A stretch of DNA of 64,000 bases from Gluconobacter frateurii (GCF_002723955.1 NZ_BEWN01000002.1:124001-188000); one strand, 5' to 3'. Counted from the first letter of the stretch, positions 25,900 to 36,311 are shown. The notes: generated from the letters alone by a model not told the origin. Numbers and translations: made by a program.

Positions 25900-27423
25900 A
25901 TGGGACTGACTGACTCTCTTTCGATTGCCGTTTCTGGCCTTCAGGCCGTTCAGTATGGAATGTCTACGGCGTCCCAGAATGTCGCCAACGCATCTACAGG
26001 CGGATATATCAAAGAAGTCGCCAATGTTCAGTCTGTTGTAAATGACGGAACAGGCGGTGGTGTCCGCCGGGCCACTACCACCCTGGCATCGAATACGAAT
26101 ATTCAGGCAGCTCTCTATTCACAGAATGCGGACGTCGCAGAATACACAACGACCAGTAATTCCCTTTCAGCCATCACGGCTCTTCAAGGTTCTACTTCCG
26201 CGGATTCAGGCAGTAGCGGCACCCTTTCAGACCAGCTGGGTAATCTTCAGTCAGCCCTGACATCCCTGACGGCAACGTCGTCCAGCTCGACAGCCCAAAG
26301 CACTGTTCTTGCTGCGGCTAGCACCTTTGCCCAGTCGCTCAATTCCCTCGCGGAAGCGACGCAGACACAGCGTCAGAATGCGCAGGACGGCGTTGTTTCG
26401 TCTGTGTCAGATATCAACACCAATCTGACGACGATTGGAAATCTTTCAACGAAGATCATGACGTTGAAAAGTCAGGGACTTGATACAGCCGATCTGGAAA
26501 ATCAGCGGTTTACAGCGTTATCTTCGCTATCCAGTGATTTAAGTGTGTCCTGGAAAGTGTCAGCCAATGGCGACATGTCCATCACGACATCAGACGGGCT
26601 GACACTGCCGACGCATAATACGACAGCGGGAGCGACAGACGCCGTTTCCAGCACATGGCCCCTGACGACAGCATCAGCGCAGATTTCGACCAGTATGAGC
26701 TATCCTGGAACGTCAGACGTCAATTCCATTCCAGCAATTACTCTAAACGGGAAAGACATTACCGGGCACCTGACGGGTGGAACGCTAGGCGCGAATATCA
26801 CTCTTCGTGATACAACTCTTCCAACAATGCAGGCCCAGCTTGACTCCTTGGCCTATACAGCAGCCAGCCGTTTTAGTGCACAGGGTATGACACTGTTCAC
26901 GAGCTCGGATGGAAGTGTCCCAGGTGCGTCTCAAACTGAGATTACTCCGTCGGGAAGCGTTGGTTTTGCACAGGACATCCAGGTTTCGCAGGCCTATGAG
27001 GATGATCCATCACTTCTTGTCTCGGGAGAGACGGCCGGAACAAGCGTCATTCAGAACGTTCTGTCTTATGCATTTGGTACGACGCAGTCAGACGGAAGTA
27101 GCCAGACAGCAGCGCCGACTACTGGGCTTGGTATGACGGGCCAGTTGTCTACGGGCTATAGTGGCTCGCAAAGCCTCATCGCGCTTGCGACGTCTATGAC
27201 CGCAAATCAGGCCGCAACGGCCAACACGGCCAGTAGTAATCTGTCTCTTGCCCAGACGACACAGAGTAGTCTGTCTTCAAGCCTCTCCGGGACATCAAGT
27301 GTTTCGGTAGATACCGAGATGGCAAATATCGTCACCTTGCAGAATGCTTACTCAGCAAACGCGAAAGTCATTTCGTCGGTGCAGACTATGTTTACGGCCC
27401 TTCTGAATGCGGTTGGGAGCTGA
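25900..27423 (+). CDS. flgK: Flagellar hook-associated protein 1, FlgK
   Basis: 507 residues. The N-terminus MGLTDSLSIAVSGLQAVQYGMSTASQNVANASTGGYIKE is the hook-associated protein signature. The C-terminus SVDTEMANIVTLQNAYSANAKVISSVQTMFTALLNAVG is the matching coiled-coil end (LL..V). The large variable middle is Ser/Thr-rich. FlgK forms the first junction layer between hook and filament. It lies 25 bases after flgE and two bases before flgL, so the three are one operon. Confidence 0.93.
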   Translation: MGLTDSLSIAVSGLQAVQYGMSTASQNVANASTGGYIKEVANVQSVVNDGTGGGVRRATTTLASNTNIQAALYSQNADVAEYTTTSNSLSAITALQGSTSADSGSSGTLSDQLGNLQSALTSLTATSSSSTAQSTVLAAASTFAQSLNSLAEATQTQRQNAQDGVVSSVSDINTNLTTIGNLSTKIMTLKSQGLDTADLENQRFTALSSLSSDLSVSWKVSANGDMSITTSDGLTLPTHNTTAGATDAVSSTWPLTTASAQISTSMSYPGTSDVNSIPAITLNGKDITGHLTGGTLGANITLRDTTLPTMQAQLDSLAYTAASRFSAQGMTLFTSSDGSVPGASQTEITPSGSVGFAQDIQVSQAYEDDPSLLVSGETAGTSVIQNVLSYAFGTTQSDGSSQTAAPTTGLGMTGQLSTGYSGSQSLIALATSMTANQAATANTASSNLSLAQTTQSSLSSSLSGTSSVSVDTEMANIVTLQNAYSANAKVISSVQTMFTALLNAVGS

Positions 27424-27425
27424 AA

Positions 27426-28493
27426 ATGACAGGAACGGTTACGTCTTTCGGATATAGTGGTGTCTCTCTCCAGCAGACGCTGAATCTGACATCCCTGTCG
27501 CAGAAGAACAGTAGTCTGCAGACGCAAGCTTCCACTGGTGTGATATCGGATAGCTACGCAGGTCTCGGAACCGCACGTACACAGGCGCTGGCTCTTCAGC
27601 CTGCCATCACGCAGGTTACCGCATGGAGCAGTAATATCACGACTGCACAAAACAGATTAACCACGACCCAATCTGTTTTGAGCCAGATTTCGACGATTGC
27701 CAGTAATCTGAATGAAACATTATCCACCCTTGCGGGGAGCGTTTCCTCAAGCACGATAGGCACAGCCGCCCAACAGGCCAAAACAGCTCTTACGTCTTTA
27801 GGCAATCTGTTGAATACACAGCAGGGAGATAGTTATATCTTCTCTGGCTTGCAGTCTTCCAAAGCACCGGTGAATGGTGATCCAGGAAACTCTGATCTGG
27901 CATCATCGATTTCCGAGGCGGTGAACCAGATGGGAACAGACGGAGCATCCTCTGTTCTTTCATCTACCCTTACGCTGGCAGGCAACAGCTCCGATAATCA
28001 GCCATTTTCAGCATCGCTTTCCACAGACCCAACAACAGCGGCTGCACAGAATTTGCAGATCGTAACTGGAAAGAACGAGACTGCGACGGCAGGCATTGTG
28101 GCTACCCAAGGGACCGCATCTTCTGATAGTTCCACGGGCTCTCCCATTCGGGATTTGATGCGCAACCTGATGGTTGTGGCGTCTCTTGGGTCAGCTGATC
28201 CTGGAGACGCAGACTATACGCAGCTTATCCAGGGCCTTCAGGATACGAATACAGCTGCGATAGATGGTCTGTCTGACATGAGCGGAGTGCTTGGCGTGCA
28301 GCAGAACAGCCTGACCAGTCAGAGCGCGATGTTGGAGCAGATGAAGTCCGCTCTAACGACTCAGTTAGGGACAACGAAAGATGCTGATCTTGCGCAGGTA
28401 TCGGTTCAGCTCAACGATACCAGTAACCAGTTGCAGGCATCTTACTCCATCATTGCAGACATGAAGGGTATGACCCTTGCAAGTTATCTTTAA
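27426..28493 (+). CDS. flgL: Flagellar hook-associated protein 3, FlgL (flagellin-like)
   Basis: 355 residues of flagellin-like architecture: an N-terminal helix pair (LNLTSLSQKNSSLQTQASTG and QPAITQVTAWSSNITTAQNRL) and a C-terminal helix (DADLAQVSVQLNDTSNQLQASYSIIADMKGMTLASYL). The QQGDSYIFSG segment matches F-x-F-S-G in FlgL. It forms the second junction layer that accepts flagellin. The start lies two bases after the flgK stop, and htpG follows after 67 bases behind its own ribosome site. Confidence 0.88.
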   Translation: MTGTVTSFGYSGVSLQQTLNLTSLSQKNSSLQTQASTGVISDSYAGLGTARTQALALQPAITQVTAWSSNITTAQNRLTTTQSVLSQISTIASNLNETLSTLAGSVSSSTIGTAAQQAKTALTSLGNLLNTQQGDSYIFSGLQSSKAPVNGDPGNSDLASSISEAVNQMGTDGASSVLSSTLTLAGNSSDNQPFSASLSTDPTTAAAQNLQIVTGKNETATAGIVATQGTASSDSSTGSPIRDLMRNLMVVASLGSADPGDADYTQLIQGLQDTNTAAIDGLSDMSGVLGVQQNSLTSQSAMLEQMKSALTTQLGTTKDADLAQVSVQLNDTSNQLQASYSIIADMKGMTLASYL

Positions 28494-28560
28494 GAAGCGT
28501 TGAAAAAGTCGGCCTGACGTCGCATATCCAAGTTACTTTCCTGAAAGGAGATTTGTAACC

Positions 28561-30426
28561 ATGAATGCAACCCAGGGTCAGGCCGAAAAGCATGAATTCA
28601 GTGCCGAAGTTGGGCGTCTGCTCGACCTCGTTGTTCATGCTCTCTATTCGGATCGTGAGATATTCCTTCGCGAGCTCGTCGCAAATGCTGCAGATGCGAC
28701 CGACAAGCGGCGCTTTGAAGCACTGACGGATGCATCTCTTGCTTTGCCGGAAAATGCGGGTATCCGCATCGCGCCGGAGAAAGACAAGAAAGAGCTGATC
28801 ATTTCTGATGATGGCGTTGGTATGACGCACGATGAACTGGCTCAGAACCTTGGTACGATTGCACGGTCCGGGACACGTGCTTTTGGCGAAAAGCTGAGTT
28901 CTGCAAAAGCAGAAGACCGGCCAAGTCTGATCGGGCAGTTCGGCGTAGGATTTTATGCTGCATTCATGGTTGCTGACAGTGTGGATGTCACATCCCGGAA
29001 GGCTGGTTCTGATGAGGCCTGGACGTGGTCTTCGGACGGAAAGGGGTCTTTTACTCTGATGCCTTCAACCCGTTCTACACCGGGGACAGATATCGTCCTT
29101 CATATGAAGGACGATGCGGATGAGTTTCTGGATAGCTGGCGTCTGCGATCGATTATCCGTAAATGGGCGGACCATATCTCCTGGCCAATTACTCTGCGTG
29201 AAGCCAAGGAAGACGGAACGACGGAAGATAAGGCTGCCAATGAAGGCACCGCTCTATGGCGTAAGCAGAAGTCTGAAATAACGCCTGAGCAGTATACGGA
29301 ATTCTATCGTCATATTGCTCGTGCATTTGATGAGCCGTATGCGACCATGCATTGGCATGCGGAAGGCACGACGGAATTTACGGCCCTTCTGTTTCTGCCA
29401 AGTGCGCGACCATTTGATTTCATGGAGCAGTCCCGGGAAAGCCGGATCCACCTCCATGTTCGTCGCATGTTTATTACGGACGAGGCCGATCTTCTCCCTA
29501 ACTGGATGCGCTTTGTCCAGGGTGTCGTAGACACGGAAGACCTGCCGCTGAATGTCTCTCGTGAGATGCTTCAGGCAACGCCTGTTCTGGCCCGTATTCG
29601 TAAAGCTGTTACCAAGCGTGTTCTGACGGAAATCAAGAATCGCGCCAAAGAAGCAGACGATGGCTTCAATGCGTTCTGGGAGAATTTCGGCGCGGTTATC
29701 AAGGAAGGCCTCTGGGAAGATAGCGAGCACCGTCAGGAAATTGCAGGTTTTGCCCGTTTCCACACAACCCATAGTGATGATCTGACTACGCTTGATGATT
29801 ATATCTCGCGCATGAAGGACGGCCAGGAGGTGATTTACTTCCTGACAGGAGATAATCTTGATGCGTTGAAGGCATCTGCCCAGCTTGAAGGTTTCCGGGC
29901 GCGGGGACTTGAGGTTCTTCTTCTGTCGGATCCAGTGGATGGATTCTGGCCGGAGCGTCTCCATTCGTACAACGACAAGATACTGCGGTCTGTCGTGTAT
30001 TCACACGGTGATCTGGAAAAATTCCCGACAGATACTGATGAGACAGTCGAACCGGCCGATCTGGAAAAGCTGGTACCAGCCCTGAAGGATGCGCTGGGCG
30101 ACGCCGTCAAAGATGTGCGTGGGACTGTGCGCCTGACCGATAGTGCTGTTGTCATCACGTCGGAGGGAGGGCCGGATCTGGCCATGCAGCGTCTGATGCG
30201 TCGGTCCGGCCAGGCTCTTCCAGAAGCGCCGCCTATCCTGGAAATCAATCCGCGGCATCCTCTGATCAAGGCGCTCTCCGAGCGTGTTTCCAAGGGCGAG
30301 AGCATCAAGGATCTTGCCCGTGTGTTGCTGGATCTTGCGCGTGTTCAGGAAGGTGAGCCTCTTCCTGATCCAACCGGCTTTGCACGCCTTCTGGCGGGGC
30401 TCCTTGCAGGTTCGGCAAGCGCCTGA
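28561..30426 (+). CDS. htpG: Chaperone HtpG (Hsp90)
   Basis: 621 residues, normal for bacterial Hsp90. The ATPase domain shows the Hsp90 signature [27 protein letters not shown] (with Ala-Ala-Asp where many members have Asn-Ala-Ser-Asp), [14 protein letters not shown] and [15 protein letters not shown]. The middle domain carries [11 protein letters not shown]. The ribosome site GGAG lies at a good distance from the ATG. HtpG is a cytosolic ATP-dependent chaperone. It is followed by a clear intrinsic terminator. Confidence 0.96.
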   Translation: MNATQGQAEKHEFSAEVGRLLDLVVHALYSDREIFLRELVANAADATDKRRFEALTDASLALPENAGIRIAPEKDKKELIISDDGVGMTHDELAQNLGTIARSGTRAFGEKLSSAKAEDRPSLIGQFGVGFYAAFMVADSVDVTSRKAGSDEAWTWSSDGKGSFTLMPSTRSTPGTDIVLHMKDDADEFLDSWRLRSIIRKWADHISWPITLREAKEDGTTEDKAANEGTALWRKQKSEITPEQYTEFYRHIARAFDEPYATMHWHAEGTTEFTALLFLPSARPFDFMEQSRESRIHLHVRRMFITDEADLLPNWMRFVQGVVDTEDLPLNVSREMLQATPVLARIRKAVTKRVLTEIKNRAKEADDGFNAFWENFGAVIKEGLWEDSEHRQEIAGFARFHTTHSDDLTTLDDYISRMKDGQEVIYFLTGDNLDALKASAQLEGFRARGLEVLLLSDPVDGFWPERLHSYNDKILRSVVYSHGDLEKFPTDTDETVEPADLEKLVPALKDALGDAVKDVRGTVRLTDSAVVITSEGGPDLAMQRLMRRSGQALPEAPPILEINPRHPLIKALSERVSKGESIKDLARVLLDLARVQEGEPLPDPTGFARLLAGLLAGSASA

Positions 30427-30460
30427 CAGCCTTGTGTGGCTGTATCGAGAGACTGAATAG

Positions 30461-30493
30461 GAGCGGGGGAGTAATCCTCCGCTCTTTTCTTTT
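30461..30493 (+). terminator. Intrinsic terminator after htpG
   Basis: GAGCGGGGGA and TCCTCCGCTC form a GC-rich stem around a GTAA loop, followed by TTTTCTTTT. It begins 35 bases after the htpG stop. Confidence 0.85.
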
Positions 30494-30549
30494 GTAAGGC
30501 CCTGTGAGACTGCTGGGCTTAACCATTCCATGCTTTGGAGAGACAGGCC

Positions 30550-31992
30550 TTGATTGATGATTTTCGCTTTGGGCGCATTACGGTCATTGGGGATCTCCTC
30601 CTGGATCAGTATGTCTCGGGTAATGTCAGTCGAATTTCTCCAGAGGCACCTGTCCCGGTTTTGCTGAATGACGGAATTAGACGTGTGCCGGGCGGGGCTG
30701 CGAATGTGGCAGTCAACGCGGCTGCGTTGGGGGTCGAAGTACGGCTGGTTGGACTGGTGGGCCATGACCAGGCTGCCGAGCAACTTAAAGAGGCTTTGTG
30801 TGAATGGCCGTTGGTCAATCAGGAAGGAATTGTTTCGTCACCTGATTGGACAACGATTACAAAAACGCGGGTTGTTAGTGGTCTTCAGCAGATTGTTCGC
30901 ATCGACGTGGAAAAAATCGTTCCTCTGAATGAAGATGTCCGCCAGCGCCTGATTCAGGCTGCTGAAAAAGCCACTGAAGATACGGACGTCGTTGTTTGCT
31001 CGGACTATGCGAAAGGCGTTCTGGATGATGCGGTTCTGAAGGCTGTTATTGCGGTGGGGCGAGCGAAGGGGATTCCGGTTCTTGTTGATCCCAAGCGGCG
31101 CACGTTAGAAGCGTATGCTGGCGCTACTCTGGTGACACCTAACAGACTTGAAGCAGAACAGGCCACGGGTCTTTCGGCACGGACAGACGAAGAAGTTCTG
31201 AATGTTGCAAAGACATTATCGAGCCAGTTTGGCGGAGATGTTCTGATTACCCGTTCAGAGGATGGCATGACGCTGTGGCGGCGTAATGGCACGTATAATC
31301 ATGTGGCTGCACGGAAATCAGAGGTCTTCGACGTGTCGGGAGCGGGCGACACAGTTGTTGCGACCGTTGCGTCTGTTCTTTCCGCCGGACAGGATCTTGA
31401 AACAGCCGTGGTCATAGCAACAGCGGCGGCCTCCATTTCGGTCGGAAAGCTCGGGACAGCCACTGTGTCGAAGGAAGAACTTTCCCGAGAACTGGGGGAA
31501 GAGATTCCGGAAAACGGAGCGCTTGTTGCCCTAGAGGATGCTGCGCGTATTGCTGAAAACTGGCGCCGTCATGGTGCGCGTGTGGTCTTTACAAACGGAT
31601 GCTTTGATCTCGTCCATCCCGGCCATATTTCTCTTTTACAGGCTGCTGCGCGGGAAGGGGACAAACTGATTGTTGCCTTGAATACGGATCGTTCGGTTTC
31701 TGCTCTGAAAGGGCCAAGTCGACCCATTCAGAAAGAGGATGCACGGGCCACAGTGATTGGAGCGTTGCGAGCGGTGGATCTTGTTATCCTGTTTGATGAA
31801 GAGACGCCTTTGGAGGCCATTCGTGCAATTAAACCAGATGTTCTGGTCAAGGGTTCAGACTACACCGAAGACCAGGTCGTAGGCGGTGATTTCGTAAAAT
31901 CGTGTGGAGGGCGTGTTGCACTGGTTGATCTTGTTGGAGGCCAATCAACGACACGTCTGGTTCAGGGCATCCACAAGAAGAGTTATGATTGA
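30550..31992 (+). CDS. hldE: Bifunctional heptose 7-phosphate kinase / heptose 1-phosphate adenylyltransferase
   Basis: The likely start is the TTG at 30550 (reading MIDDFRFGRITVIGD), nine bases after GGAG at 30537-30540; it gives 480 residues. The N-terminal domain (about 1-320) is a PfkB-type kinase: VIGDLLLDQYVSGNVSRISPEAPVPV, GGAANVAVN and the signature VSGAGDTVVATVA. The C-terminal domain (about 340-480) is a nucleotidyltransferase with VVFTNGCFDLVHPGHISLL (H-x-G-H). The enzyme makes ADP-glycero-manno-heptose for the LPS inner core in two steps. It is transcribed alone after the htpG terminator. Confidence 0.95.
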   Translation: MIDDFRFGRITVIGDLLLDQYVSGNVSRISPEAPVPVLLNDGIRRVPGGAANVAVNAAALGVEVRLVGLVGHDQAAEQLKEALCEWPLVNQEGIVSSPDWTTITKTRVVSGLQQIVRIDVEKIVPLNEDVRQRLIQAAEKATEDTDVVVCSDYAKGVLDDAVLKAVIAVGRAKGIPVLVDPKRRTLEAYAGATLVTPNRLEAEQATGLSARTDEEVLNVAKTLSSQFGGDVLITRSEDGMTLWRRNGTYNHVAARKSEVFDVSGAGDTVVATVASVLSAGQDLETAVVIATAAASISVGKLGTATVSKEELSRELGEEIPENGALVALEDAARIAENWRRHGARVVFTNGCFDLVHPGHISLLQAAAREGDKLIVALNTDRSVSALKGPSRPIQKEDARATVIGALRAVDLVILFDEETPLEAIRAIKPDVLVKGSDYTEDQVVGGDFVKSCGGRVALVDLVGGQSTTRLVQGIHKKSYD

Positions 31993-32004
31993 CGACGCGT
32001 GACT

Positions 32005-32871
32005 TTAACCGATCAGTCTTTTTGGTCGAACGTCTCTGGGAGAGACACCAAATTTCTGGCGAAAACGCCGTGAGAAATGTGCGGCGTTTCTGAAGCCGTG
32101 CTTGAGCGCAATCTCGGCAATATTCAGTGAGATTAGTTCTGAAGACTGAAGATCCTTGTAGATGCGTTCAAGGCGTCGGTTCAGAATCCATCCGGCGACG
32201 GCACCCGGCTCTCCGTCGAATAAAAGATACAGTGCTCGGGCTGAAATGCCGTAGGCCGCGGCAATGACCTGGGGAGTGAGATCAGGTTCATGCAAACGCG
32301 TTTCGATATAGGTGCGGATATGCTTCTGCCGGTATCGCCGACGACCAGCCGCTGAGAGATCTAAATCCAAGGCGTCTAAGAGGGTGGTCAGGAGCAGATC
32401 CGTCAGATGTTTGAGAAGACGTGCTTGAGTCTGAGAAGAGGAGGGAGACAGCGCATCCTGCACAATCAGGTCACAGGTCACAAACAGAAAGCGCCCAGGA
32501 CCAGATCGAGTTGAGAATGCGACAGGAGGTAAGCCAGACAAGACTGGAAGCTGAGCAAGAAGAGCCTCTTTCCGGACAGAGAGCACTAGCGTATCGCTTT
32601 GCGGATGCTCACGTAGTGAAAACAGGGTGCCCCCATCCTCAGGAGGGAGGGCAAGTTGCGCAGCATTTAGATAGAGAATTCCGCCATCCTGCTGAGTGAG
32701 AAGGAAAATTATTCTTTCTCCTGCAAAGCATCTCGCAAATACCTCCGGATTCTGAAACCAGGAAGATGACCTCCGCTGTACAACGGGCTCGAAGCCGCGT
32801 GAAGGCACGGGAAGAGTAGCAAGCGGAATAACGCGAGCGGGCTGCTCTGATGAACGCCCATCTTTGGACAT
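32005..32871 (-). CDS. AraC family transcriptional regulator
   Basis: 288 residues. The C-terminal third has the two helix-turn-helices of AraC/XylS proteins: DLTPQVIAAAYGISARALYLLF and LNIAEIALKHGFRNAAHFSRRFRQKFGVSPRDVR. The N-terminal part (about 20-170) resembles the ligand-binding beta-rich domain of AraC regulators (LYLNAAQLALPPEDGG...). It probably activates a nearby or distant catabolic gene. The target is not clear, since neighbours on both sides are convergent or separated by an AT-rich gap. Confidence 0.9.
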   Translation of the reverse strand: MSKDGRSSEQPARVIPLATLPVPSRGFEPVVQRRSSSWFQNPEVFARCFAGERIIFLLTQQDGGILYLNAAQLALPPEDGGTLFSLREHPQSDTLVLSVRKEALLAQLPVLSGLPPVAFSTRSGPGRFLFVTCDLIVQDALSPSSSQTQARLLKHLTDLLLTTLLDALDLDLSAAGRRRYRQKHIRTYIETRLHEPDLTPQVIAAAYGISARALYLLFDGEPGAVAGWILNRRLERIYKDLQSSELISLNIAEIALKHGFRNAAHFSRRFRQKFGVSPRDVRPKRLIG

Positions 32872-33156
32872 GGCAAAAACTCTAAGGAAGCTCCCGGTGT
32901 AACAGGGGAGATCCTCTATAAATGAACTCGTACGCCAGATAAATGCAGGCCGGCGGCCCTTGTTGTTTCACGATAAGGCATCTGAGGCCTTTCTCGCTGA
33001 AAAGAAACAAGAATCTCAACATTAAAATATTTTTGAATAATAGACAAAATTTCTTGAATATATGGTTAAATTAATCCGTCAAAATTCAAAATTTTTTTTA
33101 TTTTAATCATAATCTTAATTAAAGAATTATTACCTAAATAAGGTATACCTAAAATA
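32872..33156. other. AT-rich intergenic stretch between AraC gene and DUF892 gene
   Basis: This stretch has no gene. From about 33001 it is strikingly AT-rich, with runs such as eight Ts near 33100. It contains the palindrome AGGTATACCT at 33141-33150 and two close copies of TACCTAAA. It should hold the araC-type gene promoter (near 32900) and the end of the DUF892 transcript. The AT-rich part may be a nucleoid-protein site or old transferred DNA. Confidence 0.4.
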
Positions 33157-33666
33157 TCACCTCATATTCGATAGATATTCTGTAAGAATGTTGGGAAGAT
33201 TTTTTTGAATAAGGCCTATTGAAGTATTTTCTTCGGTACGCAGGCGGTCAAGTGTCGAGAGGTCGCTTGTGAAGCCCAGACGGTTAGCCAGGAGAATGAG
33301 AATATCCAAAGAGGCGATCTGGTAGGAGCGATAACTGATATCTGTAAGAATGCTTTTGAGAAGACTGTTCTCTTCTCCACTGTGAAGCAGGCTGGAAACT
33401 GTGTTCAGAATTGAAGACACTGTTTCATGAGCTGCTGGAGCAGGGTGACCATGGCGGCCAAGCAGCATTCTGATTTCATCCGCATGGGCGCGCCGCATGG
33501 TGAGATCCTGCTTCATCTGGACGCTAAGGTTTTCATAGCGCGCGCAGCCGGGAAGCTCGGAAAGCACAGTTTCAATGGTCTTGGTTTCAATTGCCAGATG
33601 GTCCAGCAGTCGCTCAAGATAGACATCTAGTGCGGTTTGCTCTGCGGACTTAGTTCTGCTGGCCAT
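33157..33666 (-). CDS. Ferritin-like DUF892 (YciE/YciF-like) protein
   Basis: 169 residues, almost fully helical, with the pattern of the DUF892 ferritin-like family: EQTALDVYLERLLDHLAIETKTIETVLSELPGCARYENL, then QDLTMRRAHADEIRMLLGRHG, and further helices at SLLKSILTDISYRSYQIASLDILILLANRLG. Family members are stress-linked proteins of unclear chemistry. Some carboxylate and His ligands are present, but I cannot confirm an intact di-iron site. It is transcribed alone upstream of an AT-rich gap. Confidence 0.65.
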   Translation of the reverse strand: MASRTKSAEQTALDVYLERLLDHLAIETKTIETVLSELPGCARYENLSVQMKQDLTMRRAHADEIRMLLGRHGHPAPAAHETVSSILNTVSSLLHSGEENSLLKSILTDISYRSYQIASLDILILLANRLGFTSDLSTLDRLRTEENTSIGLIQKNLPNILTEYLSNMR

Positions 33667-33760
33667 GGGAGTCCTCTAACGTCGTGACGACGGGGTTTCG
33701 CCCTATATCCGTGCAGGAGAAGGGATCTGTCAACGGTGGGTGGCGAGTTGTGGGTGCCTT

Positions 33761-33797
33761 ATAAAAAATCCCCATGCCAGAGAACTGACATGGGGAT
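33761..33797 (-). terminator. Intrinsic terminator of the TonB receptor gene
   Basis: Read on the minus strand, ATCCCCATG and CATGGGGAT form a stem with a 12-base loop and are followed by six Ts, 25 bases after the receptor stop. Confidence 0.85.
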
Positions 33798-33821
33798 CGA
33801 GACTGGCTGTTTTCTATAGGG

Positions 33822-36311
33822 TTAGAAGCCAGCGCTGACGCTTGCGATTGCTGCGAACGGAGCAGCAATGGCGTAAGTCGGCGTAGAACCACTGACCTTT
33901 TTGCCGTAGATACCGGTCTGTTCTGTTGCGTTGGTCTGGATGCCCTTCACGAAACCCAGATAGGCTCTGTCCGTCAGGTTGGAGAAGTTGATGCGGACGT
34001 TAGGCGCCTGAAGGAAGCCAAGGTTACCGAAGCGGTAGCCAATGTTCGCGTTCATCAGGACGTAACCCGGAATGGACTGGTCGTTCATGAACGTGGAGTA
34101 CTGGCGCGACACATACTTCAGGTTATACCCCCCAAAGAGGTGACCGTCGTCGTAGTCAAGGTTGAAGCCGACCTGAAACTTCGGTGTTTCTGGAGCGAAC
34201 TTGCCCTTGGTACGAAGATAGTCAATTCCAGTGCCGCTTCCTGCCTGCAGATTGCTGCCAAGGCGGGCATCAACATATTCAAATGACACATATGGGCGGA
34301 AATAACGGAAAATCGGACGGGTACCGAATTCTGCATCGACACCGTTTGTCGTCTGACCGCCGGCATTGATATTGGTAGAGCCATAGATCGTGCAAAGATC
34401 ATTCAAGCACTGGCTGGAAGACATCAGGCGGTTTGTGAAGTCGTAATGGAAGTAGGTGATCGACCCCATGAAGGTCTTGCCGGTGTAACGGTAACCTACT
34501 TCTTCAGAAATCGAAATTTCCGGCTTTTGGTTCAGGTTCGCCTGTGTTGAATAGTAGCCATTTCTGTAAGTTCCTGCGTCATACAGTGCGTAGTTGGTCG
34601 GCATACGGAAGTTGGTCGCGCCAGAGACAAAGATCTGGTTTTCCGGGTTGATCTGGTATCGGATCGCAACCGTTGGCAGAGGCTCTTTGTATGTCTGGCT
34701 AATATTACGTCCCGTCAGTGTATCCGGCAGCATATTGGTGCCGCTACGAAGAACGATAGCGTATTTGAAGCCGGCGTCGATTGTCAGCTTGTTGTTCAGC
34801 AGGGACAGAGTGTCACCAATGAACATGGTATGGACGCGCGTCTGGGTCAGTGTGTTGCGGTACTGGTAGGTTTGGCCGTTTGCCAAGACGACATTTGCTG
34901 CGCTGCCCCAGAGATCCCACGGATTTCCGTCGGCACCCACGCCTGTGTACGGGCCCTGCTGAGCCTGCTTGGCGTATTCGAACCAGTAACCAACCATCAG
35001 ACGGTTGTTTCCGGTTGTCAGTGTCAACTTAGTGACGGCACCCGGACGATAGGTCTTGGTGATGGAAGGGTTATACAGGACGCGCGACTTGCTGGTCTGG
35101 CCGTTCAGGCTGCCTGTCATGGTCTGTGCGCCATAAGACAGTTTCGTCATGTCCGTGACGTATGCACCACCACCGCTGCCATCGCCGTACCAGAAATACG
35201 GTGTTTCCGTCATGGTCAGGTGGTCTGTCAGCTTGAAGGTCGACGGAGCGCTGGCATAGATATTGGTGAACGGGTTCTGGTGCAGCTTGTAGTAGGATGT
35301 GCCCCCATCAGAAGCGCTGGGGTTATAAGTGGAATTCCAGACCGTGTTGGAAATGTTCTGACCGGCAGCATTCTTGCCGGGCGCAACATAACGATCCTTC
35401 ACGCCTCGGCCATAGGCGTCCCAGGACGCTTCGCTCACATTAGGTGTCAGATAGTTGTAGAGACGGTTGCCAACGATCGCGAGAGAGACGCGGTTGCCGT
35501 CGCCCCAGTCGTTCACGATCTTGGTTTCTGCGTGCAGCTTGCGGTTAGTCGCATCGCTGTTATTCACGCCTTCCGTGGCATAGGAGCCAGAGAAATAGGC
35601 GCGCAGATTGGTGTTGCCAATCTTGCCTGTGTCGAGGCGCAGAAAGCCACGGGTGTAATCGTAGGAACCATAGCTGACGCCGAGGCGGCCGCCTGCTTTC
35701 ATCTGAGGATCGATCATGTACATGTCGACCACACCGCCCGTTGAACTGATATGCGGGCTGTCGAGGTCAGCTGACCCCTGGGCCACGCGAACCGTCCGCA
35801 GGTTTTCTGAGTCCACGATTTCCTGGGAGTAGACCGCGAAGTTTCCGATGTCGTTGATCGGGAAGCCTTCAAGCGTGAAGCCGATCTGGGACTGATCCAG
35901 ACCACGCATGCTCATGGAGCTGCCTGTCAGACCGGCTGGGTCACCGGACGACACGTTTGCACCCGGAAGCAGCGAAATCAGCTGCATCGGATCAGCGCCC
36001 GGAACCTGCTTCTCGATGAAGTCGCGGGATACGGCCGAGACAGACTTGGCGCTGTCCTGCTTCTCCATCAGGCCACCACCGACAGCACGACGGGTTACAC
36101 CGTCGAACGCATGGTGACCGCTCACGGCAACATGCTCTTCATGCACGTCTGTTGGAGCCGTGTTGCCCATCATGGATGGAGCAGCAATTTCCGTCTTCGG
36201 CTTGGCTTTATGATGTTTCGTATCAGAAACATCTGAAGCGGGAGCTGCAAGCGCTGGCATCGTACCGAATGCGATCAGCGCAGAGGTCGAGAGGAGGCGT
36301 GTAAGGCGCAT
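33822..36311 (-). CDS. TonB-dependent outer membrane receptor
   Basis: The start is the ATG at 36311 (MRLTRLLSTSALIAFGTMPALAAP), giving a signal peptide and 829 residues. The plug is seen in SVSAVSRDFIEKQVPGADPMQLISLLPGANVSS and SMSMRGLDQSQIGFTLEGFPIN. The barrel has many aromatic strands, including late FGGYNLKYVSRQY. No STN domain is present, so it does not signal through a FecR. It shows the MRGLDQSQIGFTLEGFP variant common in acetic acid bacterial receptors. The ligand is unknown. It has its own terminator and no transporter genes adjoin. Confidence 0.9.
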   Translation of the reverse strand: MRLTRLLSTSALIAFGTMPALAAPASDVSDTKHHKAKPKTEIAAPSMMGNTAPTDVHEEHVAVSGHHAFDGVTRRAVGGGLMEKQDSAKSVSAVSRDFIEKQVPGADPMQLISLLPGANVSSGDPAGLTGSSMSMRGLDQSQIGFTLEGFPINDIGNFAVYSQEIVDSENLRTVRVAQGSADLDSPHISSTGGVVDMYMIDPQMKAGGRLGVSYGSYDYTRGFLRLDTGKIGNTNLRAYFSGSYATEGVNNSDATNRKLHAETKIVNDWGDGNRVSLAIVGNRLYNYLTPNVSEASWDAYGRGVKDRYVAPGKNAAGQNISNTVWNSTYNPSASDGGTSYYKLHQNPFTNIYASAPSTFKLTDHLTMTETPYFWYGDGSGGGAYVTDMTKLSYGAQTMTGSLNGQTSKSRVLYNPSITKTYRPGAVTKLTLTTGNNRLMVGYWFEYAKQAQQGPYTGVGADGNPWDLWGSAANVVLANGQTYQYRNTLTQTRVHTMFIGDTLSLLNNKLTIDAGFKYAIVLRSGTNMLPDTLTGRNISQTYKEPLPTVAIRYQINPENQIFVSGATNFRMPTNYALYDAGTYRNGYYSTQANLNQKPEISISEEVGYRYTGKTFMGSITYFHYDFTNRLMSSSQCLNDLCTIYGSTNINAGGQTTNGVDAEFGTRPIFRYFRPYVSFEYVDARLGSNLQAGSGTGIDYLRTKGKFAPETPKFQVGFNLDYDDGHLFGGYNLKYVSRQYSTFMNDQSIPGYVLMNANIGYRFGNLGFLQAPNVRINFSNLTDRAYLGFVKGIQTNATEQTGIYGKKVSGSTPTYAIAAPFAAIASVSAGF

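Noticed and set aside
34830-35744. Long plus-strand frame (304 codons) opposite the TonB receptor
   Set aside because: It is antisense to a clear receptor gene and its translation has no family features; the codon pattern of the real gene explains it.
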